A DNA stretch of 64,000 nucleotides, taken from contig DASVQQ010000034.1 in the NCBI GenBank assembly GCA_036389035.1, forward strand, positions 61,273 through 125,272, in the 5' to 3' direction. The DNA comes from Jatrophihabitans sp. (lineage in GTDB: Bacteria > Actinomycetota > Actinomycetes > Mycobacteriales > Jatrophihabitantaceae). The stretch's first letter is position 1, and each line of letters begins with the position of its first letter. Below, in pieces: positions 16,774 through 25,619 of the stretch. Under the pieces are notes generated by a model. The model saw only the letters and a program-made list of their open reading frames with translations. It was not told the DNA's origin and did no database searches. Made by a program: the position numbers and the translations under genes.

Positions 16774-17313
16774 ATGAAGCTGAGCGTGGTCCTTGTGACG
16801 ACGGTCCTGGGTATGGCGCTGGTGGGCTGCGCCGGTGACGATGGCGACACGGCATCCGATGCGACCACCAGCCTTCGCAGCGCCGCGTCATCGTTGGCCA
16901 GTGCCGGCGGCAGTGCCAGCAGCAGTGCCACCAAGGAGGCCCCGGCCGAGGCCTCCGAGGCCGCGGCCGCCGCGGAGTCCGAGTGCGGGCAGAAGACCAC
17001 GGCGCGTCCGGAACTCATCCGAGAGCTGCCTGCCGATTTCCCGACCCTTGTCGGCTGGGAGCCCACCGAGGTCGTCAACCAGGGCCAGACCCGCGCGGTC
17101 AGCGGCGCGCTGCGCGGCGAGGTCGCTGACCTGGTGACCGTTCGCGACAACGCCGCCGATGAGCTTGTCACCCAGGGCTACACCCAGGCCGGATCCGAGG
17201 AGGAGGTCGGTTACGAGGCCGAGGCCGAGTTCGAAGGGCCTCAGGAGGTAAGCATCAAGGTCAGGCCGCTATGCCGTGACCACTTGGTCCTCACCTACAC
17301 CGTCCGGCAGTAG
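16774..17313 (+). CDS. putative lipoprotein with acidic Ser/Ala-rich linker
   Basis: The 179-residue product starts MKLSVVLVTTVLGMALVGCAG, a clear lipoprotein signal with Cys19. A low-complexity Ala/Ser/Glu linker (about 22-68) leads to a soluble domain (about 75-179; LPADFPTLVGWEP, DELVTQGYTQAGSEEE, late CRDHLVL). The layout resembles the lipoprotein at 14970-15380. The two flank the ABC binding-protein gene and could be accessory partners of it. No known family was recognised. It is divergent from the binding-protein gene, with 151 bp between them. Confidence 0.65.
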   Translation: MKLSVVLVTTVLGMALVGCAGDDGDTASDATTSLRSAASSLASAGGSASSSATKEAPAEASEAAAAAESECGQKTTARPELIRELPADFPTLVGWEPTEVVNQGQTRAVSGALRGEVADLVTVRDNAADELVTQGYTQAGSEEEVGYEAEAEFEGPQEVSIKVRPLCRDHLVLTYTVRQ

Positions 17314-18613
17314 CCGTCGCCCCGGCCGTCGCCTCGAGTGCGGAGGCCTCGGTAGCCGCCGCTCCGGTGGTTGTCGGCCCGCTGGCCGTCGCCTCGGCCT
17401 GATCGGCGCGGCGGTCACCGGCCTGCTGGCCCTGGCCGGTCCCGGCCACGCCGACACCATCGACCTGCCGGTGCCGCAGGCCGACCAGCTCGGCGGCTCG
17501 GAGCTGTTCCAGGCGCTGGGCACGCCCCAGGACCAGCTGCCCGGCTACCTGGCTCCCGGGCCGCTCAGCAATGACGAGCTCGTCCAGGTCGAGGTGTCCG
17601 GCGACGGGCGGGTCACCCGGGTCAGGGACGAGCAGCGGATCCGGCTCAGCGGAACCGGCGACTACTTTCTGCGGATAGCCGGGCCGGCGCGTGCCGCCGT
17701 CGCCCTGGGCGGCGACGCGCCGGTGCTCAGCTTCGGCGACATCATCTGGCAGGGCTTCTCCACCGGCGGCCGGGAACTCGCGGCCCGGATCGAACTCGAC
17801 CCCGCTCTCGAGTCCAGCCACCTGCCGATGCGGATGCGCCTGAGCTTCACCGCCGGCGGCCGGCGCAGCGCGGTCGGCCCGGACGGCCTGTTGCCCGGCC
17901 CCGGCGTCCTGACGCTCACCCTGGACAACCTCACCCGCCAGCAGGTCAGCCTGCCCACCGGCGCCGACGCCGACGCCCGGCAGCTGGCCCCGGCGCTGGA
18001 CCGGCTGCTGGCCGAGGCCCGCGGCGCGGGCGGCAGGCTGTCGACCACCCGGTCCGGCATCCCGGCGCAGCTGCGGGTCAGCGCGGGCGCCACCAGGCAG
18101 GCTGCGCAGGTGATGCCGCTGCGGCTGCGCGGCGCGCTGCGGGTGGCCGCCACCGGCCAGCAGCCCGCTGGCGCGGCGGCGAGCGCCGTCCGGATCGACT
18201 CGCTGCTGCAGGGCAGCGCCCGGTTCGACCTGCGGGTGAGCCAGCCGGGAAAGGTGGCGCTGGAGCTGACCGCGGTGCCGGCCCTGGACCCGCGCCCCCT
18301 CACCCCGCCGCGCGGGGCGGCCTCGTGGTCGGCATGGGCCGGTTCCGATCCGCCGATCGCCGAACGCCGGTCTGCGCTCGACGCCCTGGTGCAGGCCGCG
18401 GCGACGGGCTCGCGGGCCTCGGCCTACAGCCCCTACCTCGGCTCACAGCTGGAGCCCCGGGGCCGCACCGCGTTCCGTTACATGCTCGCCACCACCCGCC
18501 CGGTGACCGCCGAACCCGCTCGGCTGACCCCGCGTCCGGTGCCGATCGGGCTGACCGTGCTGGGCGCGCTGGCGCTGCTCGGCTCCGGCGCGGTGCTGTG
18601 GCGCAGATCCTGA
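17276..18613 (+). CDS. secreted protein anchored by a C-terminal membrane helix, function unknown
   Basis: The 445-residue product has an unusually long basic N-terminus, then a hydrophobic stretch (LGLIGAAVTGLLALAGPGHA) that looks like a signal peptide. An extracellular region of about 350 residues follows, then a final helix (PIGLTVLGALALLGSGAVLW) and two arginines. It is rich in beta-type segments, but I recognised no family. The GTG at 17276 is the only start I can place in frame, and it overlaps the preceding lipoprotein gene by 38 bases. It converges with the livM-livG gene, with a gap of only 5 bases. The setting suggests a link with the ABC transporter, but that is an inference. Confidence 0.6.
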   Translation: MTTWSSPTPSGSSRRPGRRLECGGLGSRRSGGCRPAGRRLGLIGAAVTGLLALAGPGHADTIDLPVPQADQLGGSELFQALGTPQDQLPGYLAPGPLSNDELVQVEVSGDGRVTRVRDEQRIRLSGTGDYFLRIAGPARAAVALGGDAPVLSFGDIIWQGFSTGGRELAARIELDPALESSHLPMRMRLSFTAGGRRSAVGPDGLLPGPGVLTLTLDNLTRQQVSLPTGADADARQLAPALDRLLAEARGAGGRLSTTRSGIPAQLRVSAGATRQAAQVMPLRLRGALRVAATGQQPAGAAASAVRIDSLLQGSARFDLRVSQPGKVALELTAVPALDPRPLTPPRGAASWSAWAGSDPPIAERRSALDALVQAAATGSRASAYSPYLGSQLEPRGRTAFRYMLATTRPVTAEPARLTPRPVPIGLTVLGALALLGSGAVLWRRS

Positions 18614-18618
18614 GCGAC

Positions 18619-20316
18619 TCAGCCCGGTCCCAGCAATGCTTGGCGGACCGCGGGATCGGCCCGCACCGAGGCGGCCTCGCCGGTGGCCAGCACCCGCCCG
18701 GCGTCCAAGACGGTGACCTGATCGGCCACCGCCGCGACCAGCCGCAGGTCGTGCTCGACGATCAGGACGGCCGCGCCGCCGTCGGCCAGGTCGCGCAGCA
18801 CCCGTCGCAGCACGCCGCGCTCGGCGGCGGTCATCCCCGCGGCCGGCTCGTCGAACAGCAACACCGGCGCTCCGGTGGCCACCGCGCGGGCCAGCTGCAG
18901 CAACTGCCGCTCGCCGGTGGTCAGCCTCGCCGGATCCAGGTCGGCGATCCAGCCCAGGCCCAGCACGTTCAGGACTCCGGCGGCGGTGGCTCGAAGCTGG
19001 TCGGTCTGCAACCGTGACCGGGGGGTGCCGAACAGGTGGCGCACCACGGCCTGTGGCCAGACCGCGCCGCCGCGGGCTCCCAGGGCGACCTCCTGGGCGG
19101 TGCTGAGCCCGGCAAGCACGCTGGCCTGCTGCGGCGTGCGCACCACGCCGGCCCGCACCCGGTCGGGCGCCGAGCGGGCGCGTCGCGGCACGCCGTCGAG
19201 CCGGACCGAGCCGGCGTCCAGGTCACCGGCCAGCACCGCGAGCAGGGTGGACTTTCCGCTGCCGTTCGGGCCGATCAGCGCGTGCACCTGGCCGCCGCGC
19301 AAGGTGAGGCTGACATCGTCCAGCGCGGTCACCCCGGCGTAGGACACGCTCGCGTGGTCCAGTTCCAGGCGCACCCCGGGCCTGATCCGCGGGGGCGCCG
19401 GCTCGGCCGAAGGCGGCCATCCCCGCATCGGCGATCCGGCAGGCCGGCGAGCCAGCGCGGCGACCACCGCGAGCAGCAACAGCGCCGTCAGCACAGCCCG
19501 CCAGGGCGCGCCGGCCAGGACCCCCGGGCCGGTCAGGGAGAGCGGCCCACCCGGCAGCATCGCGAGCACCGCGACCCCCAGCACCGGGCTGAACCACGGC
19601 GCCGCTCCGCCCAGCAGCACCCCGCCCAGCAGCACCGCGGCCAGCAACTCCAGCGACAGCAGCGGGCTGACGTCCGCGGGCGAGATAACCCCGAGCAGCA
19701 CCGTGGACCCGACGCCGGCGACCCCGCCGAAGGCGGCCGTGGCAGTGATCACCGCCCGGCGGCGGGCCGCGACCGCGATCCCCAGCGAGGCGGTGAGTTC
19801 GGGTGACTCACGTAGCCCGGTCAGATCCAGGGCGGCCGGTCCGCGCCCGAGCCGGTACAGGGCAGCCAGCACCAGCAGGCAGGTTCCGGCAGCCAGGCCG
19901 AGGTTGATCCGGTCGGTGAGCGTCAGCTGGATTCCCAGGGTGCGCGAGACCAGCTCCGGCGGCGCCGAACGGGTGATCCCCTCGGCCCCGCCGAACAGCT
20001 CGGGAAAGGCGATCAGCACCCGCTGGGCCAGCCACGCCAGCGTCCAGGTCGCCAGCGCGACGTAGCCGCCGTCCAGCCGGGCCGTCCCCAGCGCGGTGAG
20101 GTAGCCGGCGGCCGCGGCCAGCAGCACCGCCAGCCCGGCCGCCACGCCCAGCGGCAGCCCGGCGCCGCCCGGGCCCAGCAGCGCCACCCCGTAACCGCCC
20201 ACCGCCACGAACGCGCTCTGCCCGAGCATCGGCACCCCGGCATAGCGCACCGACAGGGCCAGGCCCAGTGCCGCGACCAGCAGCCACAGCGCCTGGGCCA
20301 GCCCGAGGACGCTCAC
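18619..20316 (-). CDS. fused LivM-type permease and LivG-type ATPase
   Basis: One 565-residue polypeptide joins a LivM-like permease (about eight helices, residues 5-290) to an ABC ATPase (about 315-565). The ATPase has Walker A GPNGSGKS (349-356), the signature LTTGERQLLQLARA, Walker B LLFDEPAAGM and the switch His in IVEHDL. LivM and LivG are usually separate. The complex imports branched-chain amino acids, urea or amides from the binding protein. Only one ATPase is seen here and no livF follows, so the transporter must use this ATPase twice or borrow another. Its ATG overlaps the livH stop (ATGA). Confidence 0.88.
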   Translation of the reverse strand: MSVLGLAQALWLLVAALGLALSVRYAGVPMLGQSAFVAVGGYGVALLGPGGAGLPLGVAAGLAVLLAAAAGYLTALGTARLDGGYVALATWTLAWLAQRVLIAFPELFGGAEGITRSAPPELVSRTLGIQLTLTDRINLGLAAGTCLLVLAALYRLGRGPAALDLTGLRESPELTASLGIAVAARRRAVITATAAFGGVAGVGSTVLLGVISPADVSPLLSLELLAAVLLGGVLLGGAAPWFSPVLGVAVLAMLPGGPLSLTGPGVLAGAPWRAVLTALLLLAVVAALARRPAGSPMRGWPPSAEPAPPRIRPGVRLELDHASVSYAGVTALDDVSLTLRGGQVHALIGPNGSGKSTLLAVLAGDLDAGSVRLDGVPRRARSAPDRVRAGVVRTPQQASVLAGLSTAQEVALGARGGAVWPQAVVRHLFGTPRSRLQTDQLRATAAGVLNVLGLGWIADLDPARLTTGERQLLQLARAVATGAPVLLFDEPAAGMTAAERGVLRRVLRDLADGGAAVLIVEHDLRLVAAVADQVTVLDAGRVLATGEAASVRADPAVRQALLGPG

Positions 20317-21311
20317 CTGCCGGCTGTCGAAGACGCTCGGGCGGCTGAGGACGTACGAGACGTTCGAGCCAGTGACAGCGCTTGGGCCCGTCCCACCGGA
20401 GGCCGCAGGACCAGCACCGCCAGCAGCAGGACCAGCGGCGCCAGGTCGTAGAAGCCGGTGCCGAAGGCGTAGCCGGCCAGCGCCTGGACGGTTCCCACCA
20501 CCAACCCGGCGGCCAGGGCTCCGCGCAAGGACCCGACTCCCCCGAGCACTGCCGCGGCCGCGGCGTACAAGCCGAGCAGGGCGCCGTCATCGACTGACAG
20601 CGCGCGCCCGGGCGCGGCCAGCACGCCGGCCAGCCCGGCCAGCAGCCCGGCCACCAGAAAGGCTCCGAACACCACCCGCCGGGCGGACACTCCGCACAGC
20701 GCCGCGCCGACCTGGTCATCGGCCACCGCCCGCAGCGACATCCCGAAGCGCGACCGGACCAGTACCGCCTCGACCAGCAGGCCCACGGCCAACCCGATGG
20801 CCAGCACGCACACCGCGCGAACCGTGACCGTGCTGCCGCCCGGCAGCCGCAGCAGGCCACCGGGAGTCAGCGCGTCGATGCGCAGCGGGTCGGGAAGCGC
20901 ATAGGCCTGCTGCGGAAGGAAGAACCCGAGCACCGCGCGCAGCAGCAGGCCCGCGGCCAGGCCGCCGGCGATCCAGCTCAACGGGCTGAGCCGGCGGCGG
21001 GCGCCGTCCGGACCGCTCAGGTGCGGCAGCACCACCAGGCCGGCCACCAGACCCGAGAGCAGCACGCCGGCGGCCAAGCTCAGCAGCACCAGCACGATCG
21101 AGGGCGCCGCGCCCAGCCGCGCGGCGGTGGGGGTCTGCCCGACAACCGCCAGGACAGCGATGAAGATCGCGCCGACCGCGATGTCCCCGTGCGCGAAAGG
21201 CAGTATTCGGGCCGTTCCCGCGACCAGTGAGAACCCGAGCGCCACCAGTCCCAGCACGGCGCCCTGCGCCAGGCCGGCCAGCACGACCTGCAACAGGACG
21301 CCGGAAACCAT
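20313..21311 (-). CDS. LivH-type ABC permease
   Basis: The 332-residue product has about eight to nine membrane helices. Its start (LAGLAQGAVLGLVALGFSLVAGTARILPFAHGD) has the same layout as LivH/UrtB proteins, in which the phrase ..FAHGD.. is conserved. Later it has the conserved FGMSLRAVADD loop that contacts the ATPase. It is the first gene of a two-gene operon with the fused livM-livG, to which it is translationally coupled. The binding-protein gene lies further along on the same strand. Confidence 0.88.
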   Translation of the reverse strand: MVSGVLLQVVLAGLAQGAVLGLVALGFSLVAGTARILPFAHGDIAVGAIFIAVLAVVGQTPTAARLGAAPSIVLVLLSLAAGVLLSGLVAGLVVLPHLSGPDGARRRLSPLSWIAGGLAAGLLLRAVLGFFLPQQAYALPDPLRIDALTPGGLLRLPGGSTVTVRAVCVLAIGLAVGLLVEAVLVRSRFGMSLRAVADDQVGAALCGVSARRVVFGAFLVAGLLAGLAGVLAAPGRALSVDDGALLGLYAAAAAVLGGVGSLRGALAAGLVVGTVQALAGYAFGTGFYDLAPLVLLLAVLVLRPPVGRAQALSLARTSRTSSAARASSTAGR

Positions 21312-21447
21312 GCTGCCAACCTACAGCCAGACAATGTGTGACGAACCGTTTCACAGGCCACCCGGGTGTATCCGCTAGTGCAGTGAGCGGTGCAACGGAG
21401 GCAGTCACCATGATGAGCCCCTTTCCAGCAGTGGAGATTCAACTGGC

Positions 21448-21495
21448 ATGCGCAACTCGGGGCGTGCGCAAAGAAGAAAGGTGAACGTGGCATGA
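21448..21495 (+). CDS. possible 15-residue leader peptide coupled to the P450
   Basis: ATG 21448 opens MRNSGRAQRRKVNVA. Its TGA (21493-21495) overlaps the ATG of the P450 gene (21492-21494). A TGGAG lies about 8 bases upstream of the start. It may be only a translational coupler. I looked for a ribosomal peptide substrate for the P450, but this peptide has no Trp, Tyr or His. The overlapping frame MMSPFPAVEIQLACATRGVRK (from 21411) is an alternative. Confidence 0.3.
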   Translation: MRNSGRAQRRKVNVA

Positions 21496-22730
21496 GCGTG
21501 GATTCGTCGCAGGCCATCGAGGAGCTTCCCAAGGAATTCATGCAGAACCCGTACGAGATCCTTGCCCGGCTCCGCGCGGCAGGACCCGCCCACCCGGTGG
21601 TGTTCCCGCACGGCGCCAAGGTCTGGTTGGTGACTCGTTACGCCGACGTCCGCCAGTTGCTGACCGACCCGCGGGTGAGCAAGGACGGCCTGCGGGCCAA
21701 CGAGTTGTTCGCCCGGCATTCGGGCATGGAGACCGATGAGGACGAGCCGGGCAGCATCGGCGTCAACGACGAGCTGACCCGGCACATGCTCAACAGCGAC
21801 CCGCCGCGGCACACCCGGCTGCGCTCGCTGGTGAACCAGGGGCTGACCCCGAAGCGGATGGAGGATTCCCGTCCACGACTCGAGCGGGCGGCCGACGAGC
21901 TGCTCGACGCCCTCGATGACGGCCGGCCGGTGGTGGACCTGGTCGCCGAGTTCACCAAGCCGATGACGATCACCACCATCTGCGACGTGCTCGGCGTGCC
22001 GCCGCAGGACAAGCCGCTGTTCCATCGCTGGGCGGCCGAGCTGGTCGGCGCCGGTCAGCCCGCCGCGGTGGTCGAGGCCGCGTCCAACAACATCATCGAG
22101 TACGCCAAGGCGAGCATCGAGTCCAAGCGGGTCACTCCCGACGATGACATGCTGAGCGCCCTGGTGCGGGGCCGGGAGGTCGGTGACCGGCTCACCTCCG
22201 ACGAGCTGGTGGGGATGTTCTTCCTGCTCACGATGGCCGGCCACGTCACCTCGATGCACAGCCTCACCAACGCCATCCACAGCCTGCTGACCCACCCGGA
22301 TGAGCTGGCCAAGCTGCGCGCGGACATGTCGCTGATGCGGGTGGCCGTCGATGAGCTGCTGCGCTTCGACAGCGGCGTCGCGGTGGGGACCTTCCGGTTC
22401 ACCAAGGAGGCGATCACCCTCGGCGAGGTGACCATCCCGGCCGGGGAAATCCTTGCGCTGTCGATGCATTCGGCCCATCGTGACAGCAGCAGGTACCCCG
22501 ATGCCGACCGGTTGGACATCAACCGGTGTCCGCACTCCACCCTCAGCTTCGGGCACGGCACCCACTACTGCGTCGGCGCGCCGCTGGCCAAGATCCAGCT
22601 CGAGGTCTCGCTGACCAAGCTGCTGACCCGGTTCCCTGATCTACGGCTGGCGGTCGACGCAGACGAGCTGGAATGGGAGAAGGGCGCCCTGATGCGTGGG
22701 CTGGCGAAGTTACCGGTGTCGCTGAGCTGA
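21492..22730 (+). CDS. cytochrome P450 (CYP105/107-like)
   Basis: The 412-residue product has the heme-binding loop FGHGTHYCVGAPLA with Cys360, the ExxR pair (Glu288, Arg291) and an I-helix LLTMAGHVTSMHS (246-256). The last is unusual: the acidic residue normally before Thr (AGxE/DT) is Val252. The enzyme is a soluble bacterial monooxygenase needing an external ferredoxin, and none is encoded beside it. AAAGG lies 12 bases before the start. Substrate is unknown. The odd I-helix may mean atypical oxygen chemistry, such as coupling rather than hydroxylation, but that is a guess. Confidence 0.9.
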   Translation: MSVDSSQAIEELPKEFMQNPYEILARLRAAGPAHPVVFPHGAKVWLVTRYADVRQLLTDPRVSKDGLRANELFARHSGMETDEDEPGSIGVNDELTRHMLNSDPPRHTRLRSLVNQGLTPKRMEDSRPRLERAADELLDALDDGRPVVDLVAEFTKPMTITTICDVLGVPPQDKPLFHRWAAELVGAGQPAAVVEAASNNIIEYAKASIESKRVTPDDDMLSALVRGREVGDRLTSDELVGMFFLLTMAGHVTSMHSLTNAIHSLLTHPDELAKLRADMSLMRVAVDELLRFDSGVAVGTFRFTKEAITLGEVTIPAGEILALSMHSAHRDSSRYPDADRLDINRCPHSTLSFGHGTHYCVGAPLAKIQLEVSLTKLLTRFPDLRLAVDADELEWEKGALMRGLAKLPVSLS

Positions 22731-22804
22731 TCCCGCCTCGAGTCCTGCTGTCGTTTCCTTTCCGAGCAAGCCGGCACGCTAGCCCGAGGCCACCAGCGCT
22801 CGGG

Positions 22805-25159
22805 CTAGTGCCGGCTGCGCCGAAAGATCCGTCCCGGCCAGGTCAGGAGCCTGCGCACCCCATTCTCGAGCCGGGTCCGGGCGATGGTGACCGTCAGCGT
22901 CGTGGTGGCAACGGACACGGCCATTCCGATCAGGCGGTTGACCGTGAATTTCAACAGCGAGTTCATTCGAGAGTTCCGCACAAGCGTTTGAGCGTTGCGC
23001 CGCAACACCCGGATGGTCTGATTGCGCTGGGGCATCCTTTCCAGGATGTCGTAGGGACCGGATTTCAGGACTCGCTCGGTCTCGGCGCGTAGGTCGCTGG
23101 TCATGGTTTTCTCGGCGGCCAGGATGGCGTCGGCCAGCTTCCTTCGCAGATCCTCGCATCTGTCGGCGATACCTTCCTCGGATGAAGCCAGCCGTTCACT
23201 CACGATCTGGTCGAACAGGGCCGATGCTCCGTCCAACCGTCCCCACGTCCAGTCGTACCAGCGACCACTTTCCGAGGCGAAGGCTCCGAAGTGTTGCAGG
23301 CGCTCTCCCTGCAGCTTGTTCTTGGGCCAAGAGGCTTGCTTCTCGAGTTCTCTGAGAGCCTTGACAATCGGTTGGGCAGCAGGAGTGAGGTTGACGTAGC
23401 GGAAACGAGGCACGTCATTACGTGAGGCGCCCCATGAATGCACTGAGCTCACGATCTCGACCGCGAGGGAGAATGCGATCAACTCTGTTGCGCTCACCTT
23501 GGAAAAGCAGGCGGCCACCGCGTTCGCAGCCTGGTGAACGGTTTCCTGGATCACGGCCGTCCGATCGTTGTAGAAGCCTTGCAGCGCGGCGATCTGGTCA
23601 GGCTCGATCAGTGCCTGTTGGCTGATGGCTTGCATGCAACGGTGATATTCGTCCTTGAGCTCGGTGATCCTTCGCTGTGCGCGGCCGATTATGAGCATCG
23701 AGTCGTGGAATCGACGCTGAGCATGCGCGGGTTCGGCGTCAGCAGCGGCAACCAGGGCACGCCCCCACCATCGCAGCACCCGATCGGCGACGGGCAGGCC
23801 GTAGGTCCAGTGGCCATCCGGTTGCGCGAAGTCTTGGGGAATGCCCGGGCGTAGTGGAGGGTTTGTCGCTGCATCCGGAATTCGCCAGACCCGGCCGGTT
23901 GGGCTGCCGAGTTCAGCGAACTGGCGCTCCAGAGCCTCATTGCGGCCCCGCTGATAGAAAGAGAACAGGCTCGCGGCCGCATTGCGGTAATCCGCTGGGT
24001 TGGAATTCTTACCGGTGAGGAGCTCTTGGATCGCGCTGTGCGGCTGTGAAACGGCATACCCCATCAGACGGAAGGCGTCTCTGAGGGCATCGTCGTCCAG
24101 CCTCTGGTCCGGCTCGCGAACAGCTGCCAACAGCGCGCCGAACACGCCAACGATATCCGGTGTCTGCGAGGCGTCACCTGTACTGGGCATGACCACGGTC
24201 TCTACCGACGGCGTGACATAGAGGAGCGTGCGGTCGAACGGAGTCGACACCGGGCGATCCAGCAGCGCCTCCAGCAGCGGTTCGAACGGTGCGTTGTCCA
24301 GCACCCCGCCATCCATCAGCAACGAACGTTGAACCCCGGGATCATCGGCGAGATACAGCGGCGTGCGGCGCTTGTACAGCTCTGCGGATTCCCTCACCTG
24401 CTCGAAGGCGACCGGGAACGACGCCGAGGCCCGCGCCGCCTGAGTCAGCGTCTCCACGTCAGCGAAGGCGTCCGGGGCGCGTGCGGGTGCCGGCGCCCCG
24501 GCCTTCCGGTCGCCGTCGCCGGTCTCGTCGCTTTGCGCCGAGGGGTCCGCCCGCCAATGCTCGAACCGATACACCCGTCTGCTGTCGACCACGGATGCTT
24601 GCTTGTTCCTTTCCAGAAGCCGAGGCCGCGACGGCGCGCGCACTGCGGTTGCCGTGATCAGCAGCGTGCAATCGCCCTCAAGACTGCTCGATGACGGTGA
24701 CTCTCTGATCTGGGTCAGCACGCTTCTGATCTGATCCTGGAAGTATGTCCCGTTGAGCAGTGACTTGACTCCCTCCTCGGGTGGGTCGGCCAGGCTCGCC
24801 AAATCGGCAAGCTGGGCCCATTTCTGTCCCATGTGAGGTGGGCTCGTCCCTCCAGCGATGGCTGCCGCGAGGAAGGCGCCGTTCAACCCGCCCGCCGAAG
24901 TTCCGGCGATGATGTCAATCTCGACCCGCCGCTTGGCGAAGTCAAGAATCTCCTTCCACACTCCGACGACGGCATTTTCACCCTCGTCGGCGGGCCGGCC
25001 GTCGAAGACGGCGCCTCGGGAGGCAAGCCGCACCAGATTGAGTTCGTGGGTCACCCCACCTATCCAGACCGCGAGGCTGACGCCACCGTTGAGAACAACA
25101 GCCACGCGGACTTCTTTAAGTAATTCCGCGTCAACCGGCTTTTTGCCACTATCCATCAT
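22805..25159 (-). CDS. large patatin-like phospholipase (DUF3376-type)
   Basis: The 784-residue product begins with a patatin domain: glycine-rich oxyanion loop in VVLNGGVSLAVWIGGVTHE (22-39), nucleophile Ser88 in GTSAGG (86-91), and the Asp of the dyad in LMDGGVLDN near residue 290. Such enzymes hydrolyse acyl ester bonds of lipids. The remaining 450 residues are soluble and helix-rich, and the last part carries one or two hydrophobic segments (LIGMAVSVATTTLTVTIA). I know large actinobacterial patatins with a DUF3376 C-terminal part, which this fits in size. It is convergent with the P450 gene. Confidence 0.82.
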   Translation of the reverse strand: MMDSGKKPVDAELLKEVRVAVVLNGGVSLAVWIGGVTHELNLVRLASRGAVFDGRPADEGENAVVGVWKEILDFAKRRVEIDIIAGTSAGGLNGAFLAAAIAGGTSPPHMGQKWAQLADLASLADPPEEGVKSLLNGTYFQDQIRSVLTQIRESPSSSSLEGDCTLLITATAVRAPSRPRLLERNKQASVVDSRRVYRFEHWRADPSAQSDETGDGDRKAGAPAPARAPDAFADVETLTQAARASASFPVAFEQVRESAELYKRRTPLYLADDPGVQRSLLMDGGVLDNAPFEPLLEALLDRPVSTPFDRTLLYVTPSVETVVMPSTGDASQTPDIVGVFGALLAAVREPDQRLDDDALRDAFRLMGYAVSQPHSAIQELLTGKNSNPADYRNAAASLFSFYQRGRNEALERQFAELGSPTGRVWRIPDAATNPPLRPGIPQDFAQPDGHWTYGLPVADRVLRWWGRALVAAADAEPAHAQRRFHDSMLIIGRAQRRITELKDEYHRCMQAISQQALIEPDQIAALQGFYNDRTAVIQETVHQAANAVAACFSKVSATELIAFSLAVEIVSSVHSWGASRNDVPRFRYVNLTPAAQPIVKALRELEKQASWPKNKLQGERLQHFGAFASESGRWYDWTWGRLDGASALFDQIVSERLASSEEGIADRCEDLRRKLADAILAAEKTMTSDLRAETERVLKSGPYDILERMPQRNQTIRVLRRNAQTLVRNSRMNSLLKFTVNRLIGMAVSVATTTLTVTIARTRLENGVRRLLTWPGRIFRRSRH

Positions 25160-25221
25160 GCTGCCTTCCAGGTCAGCGCGAATTCTGAGTCTCCTGATCG
25201 TGAACCCGATCGTGTTTCTTG

Positions 25222-25250
25222 TAAACGGTTGGCTAGATTCTCACCGTTTA
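25222..25250. promoter_or_regulatory. inverted repeat, possible operator of the patatin gene
   Basis: TAAACGGT (25222-25229) and ACCGTTTA (25243-25250) are perfect inverted arms with centres about two helix turns apart. They lie 63-91 bases upstream of the patatin ATG in the 460-bp gap. That gap also holds a small hairpin, TTGCCC-GAA-GGGCAA (25504-25518). No gene was found in it. Confidence 0.35.
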
Positions 25251-25518
25251 GTCGGTGAACAGGTGAAGGCAATTAGACCTTGGAGTTGGTGGCGTCGGTC
25301 ATCCCACCGCAACGAGACGGGGGGATCGCGAAAGCCTCAGGCCACCCCTGCTTTGCCGCCCGCGTCTGCGGCTTGTCACCCAGGGTCACCAACCGTGCTC
25401 AGCGTGAATGCGCCCTGGTCCAGCGGCAGATCGCACCTGTGCCCACGGCGTTCACGGCACCGCTCGGGCGCGCCGTCGGCGACTGTGTAACGCCATTATC
25501 AAGTTGCCCGAAGGGCAA

Positions 25519-25547
25519 TTGACAGGACCTTGACGGTCTGCCATCTT
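25519..25547 (+). promoter_or_regulatory. candidate promoter of the RND pump operon
   Basis: A perfect TTGACA (25519-25524) is followed after 17 bases by a weak CATCTT (25542-25547), about 73 bases before the first pump gene. A hairpin (25504-25518) abuts the -35 box and may be an operator or the end of another signal. Confidence 0.3.
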
Positions 25548-25619
25548 TCCAGCACGGGTTTCCGAGCCGACAGCGCTGGACGCACCCGAGATAAGACTTA
25601 AAGGTGAGCGGGGGCCGCC

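Noticed and set aside
21448..21495. A biarylitide-like precursor for the P450
   Set aside because: Known P450-linked tiny precursors carry aromatic residues such as Tyr, Trp or His that are joined. This peptide has none.
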